A stretch of DNA of 64,000 nt. It comes from DASYQD01 sp963846495. GTDB taxonomy: Bacteria > Acidobacteriota > Thermoanaerobaculia > Multivoradales > JAIOJS01. The DNA is taken from assembly GCA_963846495.1 (NCBI GenBank), contig CAWJWP010000021.1, forward strand, positions 1 through 64,000, given 5' to 3'. The position numbers were made by a program, and so were the translations under genes. This document shows, piece after piece, positions 27,889-36,188 of the stretch; within the stretch, counting starts at the first letter, position 1; each line of letters opens with the position of its first letter. The notes beneath the pieces were generated by a model. The model was given only the letters and a program-made list of their open reading frames with translations. It made no database searches and was not told where the DNA came from.

Positions 27889-28577
27889 TGGCGTTGATCG
27901 AGCTGCGCGGCTTGCGCAAGATCTACGAGGTGGGCACCGAGCAGGTGCGGGCGCTCGACGGCGTCGACCTCGACGTCGAGAGTGGCGAGTACCTGGCGAT
28001 CATGGGCTCCTCGGGCAGCGGCAAGTCGACGCTGATGAACCTCGTCGGCTGCCTCGACACGCCCACCGAGGGGAGCTATCACTTGAACGGCCAGGCCGTC
28101 GAGGCGATGAAGGACGAGCAGCTCGCCGCCGTCCGCAACAAGGAGATCGGCTTCGTCTTCCAGACCTTCAACCTGCTGGCGCGCACGACGGCGCTGCACA
28201 ACGTCGAGCTGCCGCTCGTCTACGGTGGCATGTCGCGCGGCGAGCGGCGGCAGCGCGCCGAGGAGGCGCTGGCGCGGGTGGGGCTCGCCGACCGCGCCAA
28301 GCACATGCCCAACGAGCTCTCGGGCGGCCAGCGCCAGCGGGTGGCGATCGCCCGCGCCCTCGTCAACGACCCGTCGATCCTGCTCGCCGACGAGCCCACC
28401 GGCAACCTCGACTCGGCGACCTCGGAAGAGATCATGGCGCTCTTCGACCAGCTCCACCGCGCCGGCAACACCGTGGTGCTGGTCACCCACGAGCCCGACA
28501 TCGCCGCGCACGCCAGGCGCAAGGTGACGCTGCGCGACGGCAAGGTGCTGTCGGACGTGCGGACGAACGGAAGGTGA
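27888..28577 (+). CDS. MacB-type ABC transporter ATP-binding protein
   Basis: A 229-residue ATPase of the LolD/MacB class: Walker A GSSGSGKSTLMNLVGCLD, Q-loop IGFVFQTFNLL, signature NELSGGQRQRVAIARALV, Walker B ILLADEPTGNLDS and H-loop VTHEPDIA. The GCLDTPT stretch is characteristic of this class. Its ATG overlaps the stop of the HlyD gene (TGATG). It drives the permease encoded 80 bases downstream; together they resemble MacAB with ATPase and permease on separate chains. Confidence 0.94.
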   Translation: MALIELRGLRKIYEVGTEQVRALDGVDLDVESGEYLAIMGSSGSGKSTLMNLVGCLDTPTEGSYHLNGQAVEAMKDEQLAAVRNKEIGFVFQTFNLLARTTALHNVELPLVYGGMSRGERRQRAEEALARVGLADRAKHMPNELSGGQRQRVAIARALVNDPSILLADEPTGNLDSATSEEIMALFDQLHRAGNTVVLVTHEPDIAAHARRKVTLRDGKVLSDVRTNGR

Positions 28578-28600
28578 ACGTGCGAACGCCGGCCGCCACC

Positions 28601-28637
28601 GTCATCGCGAGGAGCGCAGCGACGAAGCGATCTCGAT
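28601..28637 (+). repeat. 37-bp dispersed repeat, copy 2
   Basis: Identical over 37 bases, in opposite orientation, to 18023-18059. It occupies most of the 80-base gap between the ATPase and permease genes, so it is probably transcribed with the operon. Confidence 0.85.
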
Positions 28638-28657
28638 CGCCAGCGCGCCACTAACCC

Positions 28658-29875
<1,218 letters not shown>

Positions 29876-29884
29876 GGGAATGCC

Positions 29885-30777
29885 TCAGCGCGCGAGCCGG
29901 CGCGCGATGGCGGCGGCGAAGCGCTCGGGGGCGCCGGCGGAGTAGGGCAGGAAGAGCGAGGGCTCGCAGAGCTCGAGCTCGAGCACCGCCGGCGTGCCGT
30001 CCGCGAGCAGCACGAGGTCGACGCGGGCGTAGAGGAGCGGCGTCGGGGCGGCGAGGAGGGCGGGCAGGGCTGCGATCGTCTGCCTCGCCGATGCGCAGCT
30101 CGGCGTCGGAGGGCGTGCGAGGCTGGATGCTCTCGCGAGCGAACAAGCCGCCGACCATCTCCGGGCCGGCAGCGAAGATCGCGCCCTTGCGGATGGCGTG
30201 GCTGAAGCGCCCCTCGAAGTAGACGAGCGCCGTCTCCCCGTGCTCGTCGACGCTGCGCTGGTACGGCTGCACCATCGCGGCACGCCCGGCGGCGACGAGC
30301 CGCTCGACGTGCGCGAGCGCCGCGTCGCGCTCGGCGGCCGAGCGGTAGCGCGCCGTGTCGTTGGAGCCCGCCGACACCGCCGGCTTGACGATGAAGTCGT
30401 CGAGCTCCGGCAGCGCCACGGCATCGCCGGCGTCGACGAACGTCGTCGGCACGATCGGCACGCCGGCGCTCGCCAGCTCGGCGAGATACCGCTTGTCGGT
30501 GCTCCACCGCAGCACCGGCGGCGGGTTGAGCAGCAGAGTCGCCGCGGCCACGCGATCCGCCCAGGCGAGGAACTCCGTCGCGCCGCGAGAAGTAGTCCCA
30601 CGTCGAGCGCACGACGGCAGCGTCGAAGCGCTGCCACTCGACAGCCGCGTCGTCCCACACGACGATCTCGGCCGCGATCCCGAGCTCCCCGAGCGCCCGC
30701 TGCAGCAGCGGCAGATCCTCATCGAGCCCAAGGGCGCGCGCAGCAGTGACGAGCGCGATGCGGCGAGTCGTAGTCAT
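29885..30777 (-). CDS. ATP-grasp (RimK/glutathione-synthetase-like) protein, frameshifted twice
   Basis: About 296 residues once two extra bases are removed. The N-terminus ALVTAARALGLDEDLPLL and RSTWDYFSRRDEFLAW are typical of a RimK-like family of unknown substrate. The ATP-grasp core follows with DFIVKPAVSAGSNDTAR, VQPYQRSVDEHGETALVYF and the C-terminal LYARVDLVLLADGTPAVLELELCEPSLFL, carrying the Mg-binding Glu residues. The breaks are at 30575-30576 (read GG as G on the minus strand to restore RRDEFLAW) and at 30083-30084 (again one G too many; correction gives IGEQTIAALPALL). A clean correction at each site makes sequence error more likely than decay. It is convergent with the efflux operon. 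Confidence 0.8.
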
Positions 30778-30908
30778 CGGCGGAGCGCAGGCCGCCGAGC
30801 CGACCCGCAGCGCGCGGATTTCAGCGATTCGCCCGCCGCGCGTCAACCGCCGCCGCGGCGGCGTCCGCGCACGCCGCTGGAGCAGCTAGAATCCAGCTCC
30901 CCACCCGG

Positions 30909-30994
30909 GCCGGAGTGGCGGAATGGCAGACGCAGGGGACTCAAAATCCCCCGTCCGCAAGGGCGTGTGGGTTCGACTCCCACCTCCGGCACCA
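30909..30994 (+). tRNA. tRNA-Leu (CAA)
   Basis: A class II tRNA: acceptor GCCGGAG (30909-30915) pairs with CTCCGGC (30984-30990), discriminator A at 30991, and CCA follows at 30992-30994. The anticodon stem GGGGA/TCCCC holds the loop CTCAAAA with anticodon CAA. The T arm is GTGGGTTCGACTCCCAC. Its 3' 42 bases (30950-30991) recur exactly at 32770-32811, the mark of a tRNA used as an integration site. Confidence 0.97.
30950..30991 (+). repeat. Attachment-site repeat, left copy (inside tRNA-Leu)
   Basis: This 42-bp block from the anticodon stem through the T arm to the discriminator A is identical to 32770-32811. It would be attL if the island integrated at the tRNA 3' end. Confidence 0.85.
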
Positions 30995-31071
30995 ATAGAG
31001 TCAATGACTTGTAGAGATCGATCAGATGCTGGTTTCATTGCCGTCCGGCTCTCCAACGCGAATGCAACACG

Positions 31072-32379
31072 GTGGGCGACGGGGAAAGAATCGCGGACGC
31101 ACCTGATCGAGCCCGTGCAACCACAGGCAATGCCGTGATCACGCTCATAGCGCTCCCCAACCATGCTCGCGGCTACCTGTGGCAAGCCGGCTTCCGCCAA
31201 GACGTCACTCAACAGGAGAGCGTCCAGGTCGTCTTTGAGACGGGCAGCTCGGGAAGGCTAGCGGCGCTCGCTTCACTAGCAGCCTCATTGGCCGATCTTG
31301 GGGAGTCATGGCTCGCCCCGGTCGGCCCGATCGATCGATGGCGCGTTGATCTCGCAGCTCTCGCTCGTAGGTTTGGCACCCTTCAACATCAGCGCTGGTT
31401 GATCGGAGAGCGGCTTCTAGAGCCGGCCTTTGATCCGCCGTCGCCCGACCGACAAGCGCGGTTGGTCTTCACGTTGCCCATGGGACAGGGCGACTACGAC
31501 TTCATGCAACAAGCAATTGCGCTCGCTCGGAAGTGCCATCCGGAGGACGGGAGGCCCCATCCCAAGGTGGGTGCCGTGGTCGCCCGCGACGGACAGCTAC
31601 TCGGCGGCGCCTATCGTGGCGAGAAGGCTGAGGGCGACCACGCGGAGTACACGGTTCTGGAGCGTAAGCTTCCAAATGAGGATCTTGCGGGGGCGACCCT
31701 CTACGTGACGCTCGATCCCTGCACCGAGCGGTCAAAAGAAAAGACCCCATGCGTCTACCGCGTAATTGACCGCGGAATCAAGCGAGTGTTTATAGGCATG
31801 CTCGACCCTAATCCCGATATTGCCCGCGGTCGGGGGTTGCAGCGCCTCCGCGCCGCTGGTATCGAGGTCGCTTTCTTTCCGACCGCCCTGATGGAACAGC
31901 TTGAGGACCTCAATCGTGACTTCATCGCCTCCTTCCCCCTCGATCAGCCTGCGCCAATGGCTGCCCCCGCCCAGCCACGAGGGAGAATTGACTTCGGAGA
32001 AGGAGACGACTTGAGCTTCGCCGGCTTTGTCGCCGCCTACTCCTCTCCTGATGCCGCGAGTCCATCCTGTGGTGTGCTCCACCTCTATCTCGACTCTTTC
32101 CGACTGCTCAACCTCGATGTCCATCCGACCACTGCCGACCGATTGTGGGTCACGGTCGATGGCCAGGAGCCCAAGGAGATTCTCGAGAATTCCTGGCGCG
32201 CCGGCGAATCGCAGATCCCAGCACGGACAAGCAGACGATTTACTCTTCATTATGTAGCTCGTTACTCATCGACGCCTTCGCCCTCCACCAACTTGTTCGT
32301 CCTGCACCAAGACCTTCTGGGACTCGGCACCATAGCCTCTCCCTTGCCGCAGTGGCTCTTCAAGAACCCGCGCCTTTAG
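31072..32379 (+). CDS. Zinc-dependent deaminase-domain protein, sole cargo of the tRNA island
   Basis: A 435-residue protein. The middle (about 143-290) is a cytidine/RibD-like deaminase: HPKVGAVVARDGQLLGG, then HAE with His190 as zinc ligand and Glu192 as proton shuttle, then DPCTER and TPC with Cys217 and Cys227 completing the zinc site. GIKRVFIGMLDPNPDI, RGRGLQRLRAAGIEV follow as in RibD. The N-terminal ~130 residues and the C-terminal ~145 residues (beta-rich) match nothing I know. There is no RibD reductase domain and no riboflavin gene nearby, so a base- or nucleotide-modifying conflict enzyme is more plausible; that is inference. The GTG at 31072 has no clear ribosome site; GTG 31135 is an alternative. 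GC is well below the chromosomal level. Confidence 0.75.
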   Translation: MGDGERIADAPDRARATTGNAVITLIALPNHARGYLWQAGFRQDVTQQESVQVVFETGSSGRLAALASLAASLADLGESWLAPVGPIDRWRVDLAALARRFGTLQHQRWLIGERLLEPAFDPPSPDRQARLVFTLPMGQGDYDFMQQAIALARKCHPEDGRPHPKVGAVVARDGQLLGGAYRGEKAEGDHAEYTVLERKLPNEDLAGATLYVTLDPCTERSKEKTPCVYRVIDRGIKRVFIGMLDPNPDIARGRGLQRLRAAGIEVAFFPTALMEQLEDLNRDFIASFPLDQPAPMAAPAQPRGRIDFGEGDDLSFAGFVAAYSSPDAASPSCGVLHLYLDSFRLLNLDVHPTTADRLWVTVDGQEPKEILENSWRAGESQIPARTSRRFTLHYVARYSSTPSPSTNLFVLHQDLLGLGTIASPLPQWLFKNPRL

Positions 32380-32769
32380 ACAGAGCCATCCGCGGAGTCG
32401 GCCTTTCCCCGGCGGCCAACGCGTGCCTCGACCCCCAAAAAAAAAGAGGCAGCGTGAGGTCATGACGTGGCGCGGCTTGGTGTCGCCGCGTTGCGTCATT
32501 CGAGCGCCAAGACGAGGCGTAAATCCGAGGTAGCTCCCTCTCCACGGGCAGAGGAACATTGGCGCGCCCGTGGGTCGCGCAGGACCCGGGCTTCAGGGGC
32601 GCAGGCCGGGAGGCGCCGCGTTCAAACGCGAATCCAACGCACTGCGCGCAGCAACGCACCGTAACCGACAGCAACGGGCGCCGGCCCGTGTTGGGCTAAG
32701 CGCCTGACTATTCTGCAGTTGGCTGTTGTGGTGTACTGTGGAGGCTAACCGGGGTGCTGACTCAAAAAT
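32380..32769. other. Non-coding right end of the tRNA island
   Basis: There is no convincing gene in 390 bases. It contains a run of nine As (near 32436) and a short GC-rich hairpin around 32667-32685. The composition grades from lower to higher GC. No integrase remnant could be recognised. Confidence 0.5.
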
Positions 32770-32811
32770 CCCGTCCGCAAGGGCGTGTGGGTTCGACTCC
32801 CACCTCCGGCA
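32770..32811 (+). repeat. Attachment-site repeat, right copy (3' tRNA-Leu fragment)
   Basis: A perfect 42-bp copy of the tRNA-Leu(CAA) 3' end. It is followed by TCAA rather than CCAA, so it lacks the encoded CCA, and it has no 5' half, so it is not a functional tRNA gene. It would be attR of the integrated element. Confidence 0.85.
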
Positions 32812-32849
32812 TCAAGGATGCTCGGTAACCTTGCTGTGGAGGCGGCACT

Positions 32850-33101
32850 ATGAGCGACCGCGCCACGCTCCATCGGCTCCTGGATGCGTTGCCCGAGGAA
32901 GACTTGCCGACCGCGGGGCGTGTCCTCGCGGGTTTGACGGCCACGGCCGATCCGGTCACTCGGGCCTTGCTCCTCGCTCCTGTCGACGACGAGCCCGACG
33001 ACGACGATGACGACGGTGGGCTCACCGAGGCACGCGCCGAGATCGAGCGGGGGGAGGTGCTGACGACCGAGGAGCTGCAGCGCGAGCTCGGTCGCGAATG
33101 A
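32850..33101 (+). CDS. Small acidic antitoxin-like protein
   Basis: An 83-residue protein with a helical N-terminus (LHRLLDALPEEDLPTAGRVLAGL), an Asp-rich linker of seven acidic residues and the C-terminus EARAEIERGEVLTTEELQREL. That ending is common in antitoxins of RelE/ParE- or MazF-type pairs, where it binds the toxin. A TGGAGG ribosome site precedes the ATG. No toxin frame follows: the next 800 bases are an intron and its exon remnants, so it is orphaned or misassigned. It starts 38 bases beyond the right attachment repeat. Confidence 0.55.
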   Translation: MSDRATLHRLLDALPEEDLPTAGRVLAGLTATADPVTRALLLAPVDDEPDDDDDDGGLTEARAEIERGEVLTTEELQRELGRE

Positions 33102-33236
33102 TTTGTCACGCACCCTGAGTGTTCGCCTCAGGGTCGGCGACTGGCGCGTGCGTTGTCAGCGTGACACAGCCGCGGAATTGCTAGCAGTGCTGCGCGTGTT
33201 GCACCGCAGCAAGGCATATCGTTAGGCCTCGTCAAA

Positions 33237-33314
33237 ATCGGGATAGGGGGCAGCGGTTCTACCCGCTGCTCCCCTCCCACACCACCGGACATGCGGGTCC
33301 GCATCCGGCGGTTC
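33237..33314 (-). ncRNA. Group II intron domains V and VI (catalytic 3' end)
   Basis: Domain V (33281-33314, minus) folds as a lower stem of CCGCCGGA with TCCGGTGG, a two-base bulge TG, and a short upper stem TGCG/CGCA. The catalytic triad is the CGC form and its G pairs in a wobble with U, as required. Domain VI (33237-33278) is a long hairpin, GGGAGGGGAGCAGCGG against CCGCTGCCCCCTATCCC, with the A of CCTATCC left unpaired as the expected branch point. Intact domains V and VI suggest the ribozyme core has not decayed. Confidence 0.75.
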
Positions 33315-33870
33315 GAGCGGTTGAGGTCGCTACGGTTGAGTGCTCCCGGCCGTAGCGCCTGATCAAGAGGTTCCGGACAGCGGCGTCAGGTCTTGCTCGC
33401 TTCGGCGCGCCGTGGGGGCTTCACCCCCTGGGCTATTACCGAGAGCCCCGCATTACGCGGGCATCTGAGCCCCTTTCCCGACGAGAAATCCGATTCCTTG
33501 AGCTCCCACTCGTTCGGCCCTTCACCGCTTCCGGCTACTACGGCCTCTGCTGACTTCTCGCTCCGCGCTGTAGCGCGCGTCGCCCTTTCAGGCGTGAGGC
33601 GAGATCTCCCCGGATAAGAACGCCACCCTTCACCGCTCGATCGCCAGATTTACGTCGCCTGAGCCTTGACCATCAGAGCTTTGCGGTCTGTAGCCCGCTC
33701 GCCCCGCTCGGCGCCGCCTCGGATCTGGTTTCTGTACGTCGACCAGCGGCTTCGCTCCACGCTTCCTTCCCACGGTCGGTCGCCCTTCCGCAGTTGCGCT
33801 TCGCTTCGATTGCGATGGCCTGCTCTCGAGAGGACTTGCACCTCCAAGGTCGCGATCATGCCGGGCGTAC
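33237..33870 (-). mobile_element. ORF-less group II intron
   Basis: A 634-nt self-splicing intron relic or satellite on the minus strand. The 5' end reads GTACGCCCGGCATGATCGCG, close to the group II GUGYG start, and the following GGAGGTGCAAGTCCTC is the typical early domain I block. AGTCAGCAGAGGCCGTAGTA is the segment that usually precedes an intron-encoded reverse transcriptase, but none follows. Domains V and VI close the intron, ending CTATCCCGAT. It lies 5 bases past a perfect 12-bp terminator hairpin (33876-33903), and removing it would rejoin GTTGTC to TTTGAC, restoring a T-rich tail. Insertion directly behind terminator stems is the habit of group IIC introns. Lacking its own maturase, it would need one supplied in trans. 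The identification rests on remembered consensus, not on a covariance search. Confidence 0.75.
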
Positions 33871-33875
33871 GACAA

Positions 33876-33903
33876 CGAGGGCGGGGCCTTTGCCCCGCCC
33901 TCG
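33876..33903 (-). terminator. Rho-independent terminator of the Gln-rich gene, interrupted by the intron
   Basis: A 12-bp perfect GC-rich stem (CGAGGGCGGGGC and its complement) with a 4-base loop, 22 bases after the stop at 33926. On the minus strand it is followed by TTGTC and then the intron; the 3' exon begins TTTGAC, so the uninterrupted tail would be T-rich. Confidence 0.75.
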
Positions 33904-33925
33904 GTGATCTCGAGCTGTCGTTCGC

Positions 33926-35074
33926 TCAGTAACCGTAGCCGTTGTTCAGCGACCGCAGCTGCAGGATCTGGTCGAGTAGGGTCAACGCGACCGTCAGCAG
34001 GTTGCCGTTGCGGCTGCCGTACTGCTGACGGTTGTAGTAGCCGTCGTCGTAGCCGCGCTGGAAGCCTTCGCGGAAGTAGTGGTTGTACTGGCTCTGGTCG
34101 AGGTAGAGCCCGTTGTAGCCGTAGTTGGCGTCCTGGTACCCGAACGAGTTCCGGTAGTCGTAGCGCCAACGGTCCTGGAGGTCGGCCCGCGCCGCCTGGT
34201 AGCCCTGCTGGTAGCCGGCGTTGAGGGCGTTACGGAGCAGATCGACGCCGTAGTCGTTGGTCTGGTACACGCGGCCGCCGTAGTTGTACTGGTGGGTCGG
34301 CGCCGTGTAGAAGTACGGGTCCTCGTACCAGCCGTTGTACTGGTTGGAGAGCTGCAGCTCCTGCTGCCGTAGCGTCTGCAGGTACTGCTGCTGGTAGCGG
34401 TACTGGTTGAGCCGGCGCTGCTGTTGGAGGAGCGCCGCCTGCTGGGCGAGACGCTGCTCCTGCTGCTGCAGGTTGCGGTAGTAGCTCGTGCGCCGTTGCT
34501 GCTGCTGGGTGATGAGCTGCTGTTGCACCTGACGAGTGACCCGGCGCTGCTCACGGGCGGTGGTGTGCTGCTGTTGCGCCTGCCACTCGGACTGGCGCGT
34601 CGCGCGCGCCTGATCGCGCTGCGCCTCGCGGGCGCGTTGCTGCTGTTGCGCCTGAAGCGCTTGCTGCCGCTCCTGCTCGCGGCGAACCGCCGCGGCCTGA
34701 CGCGACTGCTCGCGCCGCTGCTGCTCGAGCGCCTGCTGTTGCTGCCATTCCTGCTGGCGCTGCTGGCGAGCCGCGGTGCGCTGGGCCTGCTCGGCCGCTT
34801 GCTGTTGCTGCCACGCTTCCTGACGCTGCTGGCGAGCCGCCTGCTGCGCCGCTTGGCTTTGCTGGCGCTCGGCCTGTTGCTGCGCCTCCCACTCCTTTTG
34901 GCGCTGGGCGCGGCGCTGCTCCTTCTTGTCCTTCTCTTGCTTCTGTTCCTCGGTCTGCTGCTGCGCCTGTCGCTGGCCTTTCTTGGCGGCTCCGGCCGGC
35001 GCCGCGATGGTGGCGCCGAAGAGACCCACGCTCAGGGCGAGCGCTAGGGCGGTACGTGCGGGATATCGGCTCAT
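33926..35074 (-). CDS. Secreted glutamine/arginine-rich coiled-coil protein
   Basis: A 382-residue protein with a signal peptide (RTALALALSVGLFGATIAAPAGA). Residues about 30-250 are a very long Gln/Arg/Glu/Ala-rich helix built from loose repeats of the type QRQQEWQQQQ and probably form an extended coiled coil. The C-terminal third is Tyr/Asn/Gly/Gln-rich (YNGWYEDPYFYTAPTHQYNY, then GYQQGYQAARADLQDRWRYD). Paired segments GYQQGYQ and GFQRGYDDGYY resemble repeats seen in small periplasmic proteins. I do not recognise the function; a surface or periplasmic structural role is a guess. ATG 35074 has a perfect AGGAGG eight bases upstream. The gene ends at a strong terminator. Confidence 0.75.
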   Translation of the reverse strand: MSRYPARTALALALSVGLFGATIAAPAGAAKKGQRQAQQQTEEQKQEKDKKEQRRAQRQKEWEAQQQAERQQSQAAQQAARQQRQEAWQQQQAAEQAQRTAARQQRQQEWQQQQALEQQRREQSRQAAAVRREQERQQALQAQQQQRAREAQRDQARATRQSEWQAQQQHTTAREQRRVTRQVQQQLITQQQQRRTSYYRNLQQQEQRLAQQAALLQQQRRLNQYRYQQQYLQTLRQQELQLSNQYNGWYEDPYFYTAPTHQYNYGGRVYQTNDYGVDLLRNALNAGYQQGYQAARADLQDRWRYDYRNSFGYQDANYGYNGLYLDQSQYNHYFREGFQRGYDDGYYNRQQYGSRNGNLLTVALTLLDQILQLRSLNNGYGY

Positions 35075-35425
35075 GGGGCAATCCTCCTGATGTGACCTCG
35101 CGTTGGGGGCGAGGTCGTCGACGTGGAACCGTTGCGCTCTGTAGCTGGTTCGCCGGGCTCGCCCGTCTGCGGGCCTGGTGCCGAGTCGTAGCGCAGGATC
35201 GGTGCCACGGCGGCGTTCCACTGGTGGAACGCTGTCGGCACCACGTCGCCGGCGCGTCCGATCTGCGCCTGCAGTCGCCGCAAATGTCTCTGTGCGGGTA
35301 ATTTGTGCGTCACGTGCCGAGTCGACCGGACGCTGCCCCGCAGCGCGCTCGAGCGCTGCGACGGCGCGTAGCGGCAAGGTGCTAACGCGGCCGGACCGTC
35401 CTCATCAGGAGACGCTTCGTCCCGC
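35075..35425. other. 350-bp intergenic stretch with an inverted repeat
   Basis: No gene seen. An imperfect hairpin at 35201-35242 (arms GGTGCC...GCGTTCCAC and GTGGAACGC...GGCACC, two-base loop) is the main structure. It lies between two minus-strand genes and may end the upstream holin-like transcript or belong to the leader of the Gln-rich gene. Confidence 0.45.
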
Positions 35426-35890
35426 TCAGCTCAGCTTCTCCTTGATCCACTCCTTGTCCTCGCGCAGGCTTTCCTTGGTCTTTTCGGGGACGAGGCTCTG
35501 CTGCTGCAGCCCCTTCTTGCCGCGCTGCACGAGGAGCCAGGCGCCGGTGCCGAGCGCAATGGCGAGGAGAAGCGGTGCGAGCCAGACCGCGACGCCGAGA
35601 CCCATCACCTGAGCGAGGAGGCTCGTGAGGCCGGTGGCGGCCGCAGTGGCGAGCATGAAGACCGCGACCAGCGCGAGCACGGCGCCGGCGGCGATGGGGA
35701 CGAGGTGCCGCGCCGCGTCCCGAACCTTCTCGCCGACCTCCGCCTTGGCGAGCTGAACCTCGTCGCGGGCGAGGTTGCGAGCGCTCTCGGCCAAGTCGCG
35801 GAGGAGTGCGGACAGCGGTTCCTGCGTCGGCGGAGCTCCCTGTCTTGCGGGGCCGTCGTGAGTTGGGGGCTCGTACGCTCGCGGTGGCAT
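35426..35890 (-). CDS. Putative holin-X / phage holin superfamily III-like membrane protein
   Basis: A 154-residue protein: a Pro-rich N-terminus, an amphipathic helix LSALLRDLAESARNLARDEVQLAKAEVGEK, two membrane helices (LVPIAAGAVLALVAVFMLATAA and VAVWLAPLLLAIALGTGAWLLV) and a charged C-terminal helix KTKESLREDKEWIKEKLS. This matches the small DUF1469/holin-X family, common in non-phage settings and of unclear role, possibly in envelope stress. I chose ATG 35890 (MPPRAYEPP); longer frames upstream read Arg-rich sequence typical of an off-frame extension. Confidence 0.75.
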   Translation of the reverse strand: MPPRAYEPPTHDGPARQGAPPTQEPLSALLRDLAESARNLARDEVQLAKAEVGEKVRDAARHLVPIAAGAVLALVAVFMLATAAATGLTSLLAQVMGLGVAVWLAPLLLAIALGTGAWLLVQRGKKGLQQQSLVPEKTKESLREDKEWIKEKLS

Positions 35891-36093
35891 CGGCGGACCC
35901 TCCGTTCCGCGGGCGCGCGGTGCAAGCGAAGCGCCACGGAACCACGAGGTGCGTACCGCCGGAAGCGCCAAACTGCGCGATGGGCCGTGACCGGCGCACC
36001 GGCGGCCGTCAAGGAGCCAACGTCAAGCCATGTCGGAACGCCATGAACCCCTCGGAGGGCCCTTCCGACCGTGACGCGTTTTATTCCCTCAGC

Positions 36094-36122
36094 TTGACTT
36101 TTTTCGCTCCGTGGTGTACCTT
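36094..36122 (+). promoter_or_regulatory. Promoter of carD
   Basis: TTGACT at 36094-36099 and TACCTT at 36117-36122 are separated by 17 bases, 66 bases before the carD ATG. A T run follows the -35 box. The spacing and the -35 match are good, the -10 moderate. Confidence 0.55.
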
Positions 36123-36188
36123 GGCGACGCTAAATGGTTAGCCTTCCTGGATTTAGCTCTAAAGTCTAATTTCGCAAAGGGGGCCTGA

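Larger units (their letters stand above)
30950..32811. mobile_element. Small tRNA-Leu-anchored integrated element (island)
   Basis: The segment is bounded by 42-bp perfect direct repeats: the 3' end of the tRNA-Leu(CAA) gene (30950-30991) and a free-standing copy (32770-32811), 1,820 bp apart. The similarity extends further left in both copies through GACTCAAAA with small gaps. The layout, an intact tRNA at one end and a 3' tRNA fragment at the other, is that of site-specific integration by a tyrosine recombinase. No integrase gene lies inside, so the element is either a relic or mobilised in trans. The interior is clearly lower in GC than the flanks and holds one gene, encoding a deaminase-domain protein. 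Confidence 0.8.

Noticed and set aside
31072..32379. Riboflavin biosynthesis deaminase RibD
   Set aside because: The deaminase core resembles RibD, but there is no reductase domain, no other rib gene, unusual flanking domains, low GC and a tRNA-bounded island context.
32757..32814. A second tRNA-Leu gene
   Set aside because: Only the 3' portion from the anticodon loop onward is present; there is no acceptor 5' strand or D arm, so it is an attachment-site remnant.
33393..33617. Small plus-strand frames in the 33.2-33.9 kb region as genes
   Set aside because: They lie antisense to conserved group II intron RNA sequence, lack ribosome sites and show no protein-like features.
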